DNA from: Xylaria sp. FL1777 | Taxonomy: Eukaryota; Ascomycota; Sordariomycetes; Xylariales; Xylariaceae | Direction: 5' to 3' | DNA length: 32,422 bases | NCBI GenBank assembly: GCA_022578965.1 | Contig: MU400844.1 | Location: forward strand, 1 to 32,422 | Position numbers and translations under genes: made by a program | Shown: positions 22,210 through 30,960 of the stretch, in pieces | How positions within the stretch are numbered: position 1 is the first letter of the stretch | Layout: each line of letters begins with the position of its first letter | Notes under the pieces: generated by a model | Seen by the model: only the letters and a program-made list of their open reading frames with translations | Told to the model about the DNA's origin: nothing | Databases searched by the model: none

Positions 22210-23653
22210 CGTGATGGCTTATCAAGCAGTGGGTGGGTAGATAGCAAGGTATAAACGGAGATGCGGCCAGGGAAGAATTTCGGGGGATCATGTAATAAAA
22301 TATCAATCTCTGCTTTGATCACAACTCCAATATCTATCATCCATGACGTGAGGGCTAATTACTGTTGATATGGGGGGTACCAAGTTAAGACGGGAAGGGA
22401 ATGAGAAGTGGTAGGTGGTGTTATAATTGGACCTTACATGCATGCATGTATAAAATACCCGGGTAGTATTAAGTATTCTCGCGTCTAGCGATATTTGTAT
22501 TTCCAGTATTCTGACAGCAGCGAGAGACTAGTGCAGAGAGACGAGTCGGCAAGTCAGTCATACCGATGAGGCCAACATCGGCATCCAACATGAAAGAGGT
22601 TTAAGAAAGAAGTAAGAAGTGCGGCGCAACTCCGGCCTTAACTCCGACCTAGGTCCTCCATACTGACTTATCAACCAATCAATTCTGATAGGTAGCTACC
22701 TACGCTAGCACACTGCCGCTAGGTACGCTGCACTGGTGAGCTGAATCATGTCAATATAAATCATGATATTATTTTTCAGGCTTGGGCATATATAGTTTAA
22801 CAGGAGGTTATATCCGATGGGAGCAAAGAAGTGAGAAGCTCTTCTGTATTTCTAATGCGAAACTTCCTTTGAGACTCTTGACCGTGTTTTCGAGACCTAA
22901 CTAATATTTTGACGTTGATATTAAAAGGAGAATAATTGATAATCACTGGAAATAAGCTTAACTATGTATTGAAAATATCACTTATTTATGATCGATAATT
23001 GTTAATAAGATGTAAACATATGTTGTTATATAGTAACTAGTATATATTTTAATGTATTTAGTATATTGTTGTTCTTTCTTGCTGTTTTCAAGTGGAAACT
23101 TACCTAGGTATTTATACATATTTCTAACCGCATCAGGGTGGAGTCTAAGCAAAGCTGCTAGGGTGCGTTAAATCCGATCACTACATGCAGCCGATTGCTG
23201 CATCACCAAAAGGTGGCTACCGGAGTACCTACTGCCCCCGTAGGTACCCCAAGATATAACCTTGCTGTCACCCCCGTAATTCGGAGCACAATCAACCTAC
23301 GGTAACCGTTCTTTACTATCCAGGCTTAGGCTAGTACCGTCTGCGGACCTAAGTAGAGCTTCTTCTTATTCCCCGGCCCAGAGTGCAGAGTCTAGCTTAT
23401 CCATATCATACTACGGTACGGTACTCGTCTTCACGCCCGCACTACTTCTCTCCCTCTCCGCACATTTTTTTCGAACATCATTCCGCTTCTCCCCCTTCTC
23501 CTCGCCTACTCAGAAATCGCCCTCTCTGCTTCGATCCTCATTTTCGGTCGCCGCCTCTGCTGCACCACACTTTTCTTTGACGGGCGTTCTCCGGAACTCC
23601 CCCCGGAGCCAGCCCAGAACCACCCACTGCCTACCTACACATACATAGACGCC
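22210..23653. other. Divergent intergenic region (F-box gene / mitochondrial carrier)
   Basis: This region holds the two promoters. It contains a CATGCATG palindrome near 22438, an AT-rich stretch at about 22880-23100, and TACCTAGGTA-type motifs near 23101 and 23240. The last 250 bp before the carrier ATG are CT-rich, a common fungal promoter/5'-leader feature. Confidence 0.5.
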
Positions 23654-25077
23654 ATGTCGACCAACATTGCCGGCTTTGATGGTCAACACCACGATAGAGT
23701 GCCGAATGCGGGGGATGCATTTGCTGGAGTTACCATGGTTTCCTCGTCCCAGGACCACGCGAATACTGACGGCATGGACATCACGGCTGGACAGAAAATG
23801 GTCTCTGCAATCACCGGCAGTCTTCTGACTTCAATTCTCGGTTTGTTTGCCACTATAATCTTTTTCTACCACGGTTGGATGAATGAATCGCATGCTAACT
23901 TACGTCAATTACAGTGACCCCTCTCGATGTTGTACGTGTTCGACTACAATCGCAGGGTTCACCGTCACAACCTGCCGCCACAGACTTTCAGAAGCTCGTT
24001 GTTTCGTCGCACACTGGATTCCGACCTTCGAATCTCGGTATTACTTCGTGCTGTCGAGAAGTGTTCTTCATGAACAATAATGCCGAAATTTGCGTCGCCG
24101 GTCCGAGGTTGGAAGGGTTTGGTGGAGCTGGAGTCGAGTGTGCCGCCGAGGAGGCACAAAAGCGCAATTTTACCTCAACCTTTGACGGCATGCGTAAAAT
24201 TGCGCGCAACGAGGGATTCACTACGCTGTGGAGGGGATTGTCGCCAACTCTGCTCATGGCCATCCCGGCCAACATCATCTACTTCACAGGCTACGATTGG
24301 TTACGGTATAACAAGAAAAGCCTCATAAGCAGACTTTCTAGGGACGATTATAAGGCGGTGACGGCAGGTTCTACGGCGCGCATCCTGGCTGTGGCTGCTG
24401 TCAGTCCCGTCGAGCTATTCAAGACACGCCTGCAGGCCTCTTCCGGCTCGACGGCAACGAGCCACCTCAAGGACACGTTTAGGGGGCTTCGGGAGATGGT
24501 TGCGGAGAACGGCTATCGCTCGCTATGGCGAGGCATCACCCTTCATTTGTGGCGCGACGTGCCCTTCTCGGGACTCTACTGGCTGGGATATGAGACAATT
24601 CGGAACAGGCTGACTGACATGCGTGAAGACCATCGCGGCCGTTCGCTGTCCCGCGATCCCGGTTGCCGCTCGAGGGAGAGGGCCAGGTCGCAGAGTCAGG
24701 AAAATCATACGGCTGTTTTGGTGGACAGTTTCACAGCAGGTGCCTCGTCGGGTGCCATTGCGTCCATGGTCACCATGCCTTTCGATGTTGGGAAGACGAG
24801 GACACAGGTATACCGGGATTCAGCCAAGAAAACGACCACGTCGGGAGGGCAAGCCTTGGCTCCCGAAGAAAGTAACATGGTACGGCTGTTGTGGCATATC
24901 TTTAGGACTGAGGGCGTGGCTGGACTCTGGACAGGATGGATTCCTCGAACTCTCAAGGTGGCTCCGGCGTGTGCGATCATGATTAGTAGCTACGAAGTGG
25001 GCAAGAGGGTGTTTCGGAGCATGAATGAACGGCACGCGACAGCGCAGCACCGAGACACGCAAGACCATAATTCATGA
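23654..25077 (+). CDS. MTM1: Mitochondrial carrier of the Mtm1/SLC25A39 type
   Basis: An inner-membrane solute carrier. Yeast Mtm1 affects manganese loading of Sod2 and pyridoxal-phosphate/iron-sulfur metabolism; mammalian SLC25A39 imports glutathione. Two exons, 23654-23840 and 23915-25077, encode 449 residues. The 74-nt intron has a GCTAAC branch site and joins TSIL to VTPLDVV. All three carrier signatures are present: TPLDVVRVRLQSQ, SPVELFKTRLQ and MPFDVGKTRTQ. Family-specific landmarks are the inserted loop with TSCCREVFFMNNNAEICVAG, TLWRGLSPTLLMAIPANIIYFTGYDWLR, and the C-terminal LWTGWIPRTLKVAPACAIMISSYE. An Arg/Ser-rich insertion (RGRSLSRDPGCRSRERARSQ) precedes the third repeat. The start ATG lies in a GACGCCATGTCG context. 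Confidence 0.95.
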
Positions 25078-26036
25078 CGGGCTACCGAGACTGGGAAGTA
25101 TAATAAAAAGGAGGCCAGCCACGCACATCTTCACTCGACCCTTTTTTGCATTTGGCCGGCGTTGGTTGGGGCGTTTTTTTTTCCTTTTCTGGTTTGTTTG
25201 TTTCATGATACCTCAACGAGCAGCAACGACTTTCCCGCGATAGACAGCAACCGCATGTATTTGGACCGGACAGGGAAAAAGGCGGTACGGTGCGGTATGG
25301 TTTGTACCGAAGCAGCATTCTAGAGGGTCACATTATAGAATGAGCTTGGATGGATAAAAGACAAAAATTCACACAAGATGGTGATGGCTGGTAGATGTGG
25401 TGACGCGGTGGTTTGAGAGTTGGAGAAGACTGTACGATTAATTAAATATTACTTAATGAGGGTGTTGTAATAGTATGATGATCAGATGTGTTTTGACATG
25501 ATGTGATTAGATGCTGGATGGCCTTGCCCCTGAATCTCACTATGATGTAGGTAAACTGTAGTTGTATCCGCACGTGCCACATGAACCCGCGTAAAGTACG
25601 TGTGCTGCTAACGCGGGTCGCGTCTGCGCACGCGATCCAAAGAAACCTTGTCCATCAGCCCATGTACCCGGAGGCTGCATCTTGTCAGCCTCCTTTACCT
25701 TCTACCAATCTACTTCCTCACTCTACACTCTACGCTCTATAGCTGGAAGCTCACCGATATCGTTCCCTTGACTTCGGGTCTGCCCAATTGGTCTCTTCCC
25801 ACCTCGCATATACTCAATCGATCACAAAGCCCAGGACGTCTCCCAGAATTGCGCCATCGACTTGCCTCTCGACGCTGCGACGGCCCCGTGCGTTGTTTTT
25901 GTGGCACGGTCCAGTTTTGTGGCCAAGAACTCGGCTTCGATCCTTTCTGCGAAGATCCTTTTTGTGCGATCATAGAGACACGAAGACGCACATATATACG
26001 GATAGATATAAGTATCGGGATATATTCGCTTGCGCA
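25078..26036. other. Intergenic region and long 5' leader of the UNG gene
   Basis: The first half is the 3' region of the carrier gene. From about 25403 there are ACGCG cores. A 53-codon frame (25581-25742) is in frame with the UNG coding sequence. After its TAG at 25740-25742 the same frame stays open for 98 codons until the UNG ATG at 26037. Confidence 0.6.
25588..25634. promoter_or_regulatory. Cluster of ACGCG cores (MCB-like) upstream of UNG
   Basis: Four ACGCG cores lie within 47 bp: 25588-25592 and 25619-25623 (minus orientation), 25611-25615 and 25630-25634 (plus orientation). A further one is at 25403-25407. The first two sit in a perfect 8-bp inverted repeat, ACCCGCGT/ACGCGGGT (25585-25592 and 25611-25618). 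ACGCG is the core of the MluI cell-cycle box bound by MBF in yeasts, and DNA-repair and replication genes including yeast UNG1 peak near G1/S. The assignment here is inference from motif and position. Confidence 0.5.
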
Positions 26037-27321
26037 ATGTCTTCTGTCAAGCGAAAAGGAGATGCGGGGGCCGCCGATGTTAACAAGAAGGCTAAGATGG
26101 ACGGGAGCATTATGTCGTTCTTCGGGCCACCGAAGATGACGGCAGAAGGATCAGGGGGAGGAGCAAAAGCAGGAAGTGGAGCCGTAGTCGGAGCGTCTGC
26201 GAACAATGGTGTATCGGGGAACCCGGGTTCGAGATTCGATAAGGCCAAGTGGGTTGCCACGCTTACGGCTGAGCAGAAGAAGCACCTGGCCCTTGAGATC
26301 AATACCATGGATCCCAGCTGGCTGGCCCTACTCAAGGACGAGATCGTTAAGCCCGAGTTCATTGCGCTCAAGAAGTTCATCGAGGCTGAGGTCCGCTCTG
26401 GGCAGAATGTCTTCCCGCCTAGCGAGGATGTTTATTCTTGGTATGCTGGGGATAATTGATCCCGTGTCTTGTCTTCTCTCTCCTTGTTTTTCTCTTCTTT
26501 CTATATAATGGCTTGATTAAGCGCTTATGATTACTTGAGTGAGCAAAGGAGCAGAGCATTGCTAATCAGAATTACATCAACATAGGTCCCGTTATACACC
26601 CTTCCACACAGTAAAGTGTGTCATCCTAGGTCAAGACCCCTACCACAACCACAACCAAGCCCACGGCCTATGCTTCTCGGTGCGCCCGCCAACTCCTGCC
26701 CCGCCCTCCCTTAAGAACATGTACACGGCCCTCAAGAAGGACTACCCATCCTTCGTCCCACCACCCAAAAATGGAGGCTTGCTCACTCCTTGGGCCGAAC
26801 GTGGCGTTCTCATGCTCAACACGTGCCTCACCGTCCGCGCACATGCCGCCAATTCACACCAGAAACGCGGCTGGGAGGCCCTCACACAGAAGGTCATCGA
26901 CCTGGTTGCGCAGAAACGCGTCAGAGGCGTCGTATTTCTCGCCTGGGGCAAGCCGGCCGGCGATCGCGTGGTTAAGGTTGATGGGAAAAGACATCTCGTC
27001 CTGAAAAGCGTGCATCCTAGCCCGCTCAGCGCCTCCCGCGGCTTCTTTGATTGTGGACACTTCCGCAAGGCTAATAATTGGTTGCGCGCTCGCTATGGTG
27101 AGGACGGTGAGATCGATTGGAATCTAAACCCTGATGGCGTTCCTACCACTTCTGCAGCGGAGAAATTATCGACGAAAGAGAAGGAGACGGAGGGAGGTGA
27201 GGCTGAGGCTGAGACGGGAGGGATTACCCCTGTTGTTGCCGTGGGTGATATGAAGGGCAAAGCGGAAGAGGAGAGCAAAGTTCTTGAAAAGCAGGGTGAA
27301 GGCGGTGAATATGGAGAGTAG
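26037..27321 (+). CDS. UNG1: Uracil-DNA glycosylase (UNG family)
   Basis: This enzyme removes uracil from DNA as the first step of base-excision repair. Two exons, 26037-26440 and 26586-27321, encode 379 residues; the 145-nt intron (GTATGC ... ATAG) interrupts Trp135. The N-terminus carries basic clusters KRK and KKAKM (nuclear signal) and DGSIMSFF (22-29), a PCNA-box-like motif with Asp in place of Gln. Catalytic motifs: GQDPYH (150-155, water-activating Asp152) and HPSPLSASRGFF (His278), plus SVRPPTPAPPSLKNMY and GVLMLNTCLTVR. The C-terminal 60 or so residues form an acidic Glu/Lys/Gly-rich extension not needed by the family fold. From this ATG there is no mitochondrial presequence, although fungal UNG usually serves both nucleus and mitochondria; the 5' leader may supply one (see findings). 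Confidence 0.96.
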
Positions 27322-30300
27322 TGAGTGGTATGACGGGATTCATTTGTCATTTTAGTCTGGCGTTTAGGTTGTTCTCCCACCCCCCTTTCCCCCGCTCCCT
27401 CTCTCTTACACGGGATTAGTCTCGAGATTAGAGGTTAGCGATTTATTTTATGGAACTAAAAAGGAAGAAGGATGGAAGGAGAGGAAATAGTTGGACAACC
27501 TACTTCACTCTGCCTACTGAGGGATAGGAAAGAAGACGGACTTATTGTCTTTAATGGATGGCCATAGGGCGTCTGTTTTAAATGTGTGCAAATAGCTGGG
27601 TATAAGGGACTGTCTATAAATTAATCAATACATAATGTAATGTACTCATATGATCACGGGAGACTAGGCTGCTATCTAATAAGCAATGATGATTTAGCTA
27701 CGGTTATGTTGGCGGACACTTGCGAGAGATTTTCCGTTTAGAACCTGTGCGAAGCTTTGAGATCGTATACGAAAGTGATTCCGCAAGGACAAAGTGTTTG
27801 TGCAACAGAGGCTAGCTTAATTAAGTGTGAGGCCAAGGAAGAATAGGTATACATACTGTATAACAACTTGAATTCTTGGAGTTACTCGGCAATAGCTTGC
27901 CGACTTGGACTACTACTGTAGGTATTGCCTACCTGCTTAAGCTTCGTTAGTTTAGATCACCGTATTGATATATCGCCCCTGTTCTTTTTCTCAATGTTTT
28001 GTATTGTTTGGCCTGAGGTAATACATGATAACGTGAGTGCTATAAATCACGAGATGATCCTGGCTCGTTGATTGTTTTTTTGTCGCTGTCTCTGTCGTTG
28101 TGGTCTACTTTTACTTTCCGACATGATCTGTATCCCGTGTTCGAATTATCGTCGATTGAAAGCACGCAGTATATCGAGGCGGCATGGGATGGGTGGATGG
28201 ATGGTAGAAGACTGTGGTGGTTCACTGCTGGACCTCGTACAGACCACGGATCACCAATCACAGGTGAACTGCTGTGAGACGTTGATTTCGTACACAGCTT
28301 ACGTATTCGCGTTTCGCTTGTATTTCCCCACGGCGGTACTTCGCTGGCAAAGTGTATGTCTGTGGTTGGATATAGATCCTCTGGTGTGTTGGTTTAGCCA
28401 CTTGGTGAATATCGGACTATAAACGTATAATATGCGTACCTTAAGTTCTGTAGTGTAAGTTCTCACGCGATGAAAGTGGACCGACCAACATCTCTGCACT
28501 CCCCACTTTCCCAAAAAGGCAGGTTTTCCGGATCCGACGTGACGAACGGACATACGTAGTAGATATACATCATACCTCTCTCTACATGTAAGCAACCTTG
28601 GAACTACGCAGTACCTATAAACTACCTATATGTATTCGTTGATGCTTATGCATACCGACACACTTAACTTCAAGGTTTATATAGTACTGACAAGATACCT
28701 AATCACAAAATCGCCGCATACCTAGGAAGCATTTACACTAGGTATCTAATGGCATAACCATGACTACCTATACTGTGGACTACGGTAATGAGAGCAGGGC
28801 TGCATATGCCCCAAAGCCATGTGTGGCCCCCAAAGAGTCTCTTCATAGGTTAGGGGTGTTAGGGGACACACTGCTTGGAGACTAGGTTAGCTGGCGTTGC
28901 ATTGTCGGACTGCAAGAGGCACCATGCCGCTACACTGGATGGAAGTGCCTATTCACGTTGCTCGTAATCTGGGTGTGTGGGTGGACGGCTGCTCTTTTCT
29001 GGAATCTATTTCGTAGCATCAGTCGGCAGAGGAAAAAAAGTGATTAAATGAAAACGCGAATGAGACGCGTCGAGCTACTGGAGACAGTTGGAGACGGTGA
29101 CGGATGGCACCCCATGTCGTTAATAAATGAAGTGGGCCACCTATTATTTCGCCTACGCAGTGTTTCTGCCCAGTGTATGGCGGAGACAGACCAGGTTTTT
29201 GGTGGTTCGCCGTTGACGCTGCTGCTGGAATGGCTTCCGACCGTGTGTCTACTGCACACTAACCCAGGTAGTTAACTACTATATGTGCTCGTTGTCACTA
29301 GCAGCAGCCCTTTATCCAATGGTGGCGGTGCGGAAAAGCAGGTCGGGACGCTTCATTGGCTACGGGTTTTGAATGAGATGTACCTCGACATTGTTCATGC
29401 AGGGTCAGCGTTACGGTCGGTGTCATGACTGGGTGGGAAGACCTCGACGAATGTGTCGGGTCGGACGATGAAAAAGGGGCTCACTGTCTTGGCGGACCTC
29501 GTCGAAGATGTGCTTCCAGACGTGTTGTGGTCTTGAGGCACAACTCGATACTGCATTACTTCGAAAATGTACGCACGACAACTGGAGGACAGGACTGTGG
29601 CGTTCCCTACCTGGGGAGAGTCTTGCCTATCGTAGGTAAGTATACTATCAAGCTACTTATCTGGTTCGGTCTTCGCCAACCAACGATTCCGATCGCCTTG
29701 CCGAGCATCGACAAGAACTGGGGATACAGTAGGAGTAAGGTAGGGCACCTGTATTGGTTGGGTACCGCTGATCCGGAGAAAAGAGAACGGTTGTGATGCA
29801 GCTGCACCAGGGTGACACGACGATCCAATGGGTGAATGGGTGGATGCTACTGTTGTACTTCTGAGTTGATTTCTATAAGCTGATACTCGCGAAGCCATAC
29901 GGGGATAGAGAGATTCATCTACAGAGATCTACGGAAAAGCGTGCACTAGGTTAGCTAGTTGGCATCCCGAGGTGTCTGTCCAATCCTTTGAAATAACCAT
30001 AGTTCGGTGGAGCATCGAACTGACCTAGAAGACTTTATTTTATCATATCCGTAGATGTTGGCCGGATAATATGTTATCGTATTCTTCGAGCCTTGATCTA
30101 CAGTAGAGGCGATACTACGATGAGAAGGTAAGTTAGCGGTACTTTATGCCGTGTTATCTGAACTGTTCGTGATAAAAGGCCAACTCAGGCCTGGATTAGG
30201 TGCCGTAGTGTAATAGAGATACATACGATACATACTTAAGTACGCAGTATGATGTAGGTAAATTACCGTAAATACAATAAATGAATAACTGTGTGTAATC

Positions 30301-30960
30301 AGAACCGGAACGGAAATATCGGGAATCATCGAGGAAAATCGTGGAAAATCGAGGCATGTAAGGACGGCAGCATCTCGATAAACAACTACGACAGCTTTCT
30401 CCGCGTTATCTAGTAGGTACGGCTTCCCGCATTTACTAGGTATCTATATCAGACAATGAAGGTATTAAGCAGGTATACTTGTTGCCTCTCTGGAAGAACT
30501 CGAGATGTTGAATTTTGAAAGGATTATAGGACTACAGTACATAATTAAATAAATATGGCTTTTGCTTAGGCAACAATGAAATCCAGACAAAGTTGAATTT
30601 AGGATTAAGTATGACTGAATGGCTATCTTGATTAAGATCAGTATCTTAGTACCACTGGTTTCCCGTCCTGTAATTTCCAGTCAGTGTATACCTGCCTACT
30701 TAGGTACCTACCTAGGTAGATGCCTATGTACGCATATGTAGTATAGGTGGGTAGTCGATGTACATGTAGCGCTGAACAGGTACATAATCTAAGACCGGGT
30801 GGTATCTAGACCGGGAGCTAAACAGATTTACCGGCGAAATGACCTGTGCTTTGGGGAATCTCCACAGCTACGGTGGCCCATAGCGAAAAAGTGTGCCAGA
30901 ACCAAGGCAACCCCACCTAACTCCTTCTACTCACCCCTCGGGTATTCATTTATACCTAGG
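27322..30960. other. 3.6-kb intergenic region, no gene supported
   Basis: The first part is the UNG 3' region. The frames at 28072-28422 and 29425-29796 (+) have no recognisable motif and are not called. TACGCAGTA copies lie at 28605-28613 and 30241-30249, and TAGGTACCTACCTAGGTA-type motifs near 30700. Base composition is ordinary until about 30960, where it changes abruptly. Confidence 0.5.

Noticed and set aside
28072..28422. Plus-strand open frame of 116 codons
   Set aside because: Its composition looks non-coding (many Cys, Trp and Leu from TG-rich DNA) and two other frames overlap it. The called start is not an ATG.
29425..29796. Plus-strand open frame of 123 codons
   Set aside because: It has no recognisable motif, no clear promoter or intron pattern, and no family resemblance. 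It is probably chance in a moderate-GC intergenic region.
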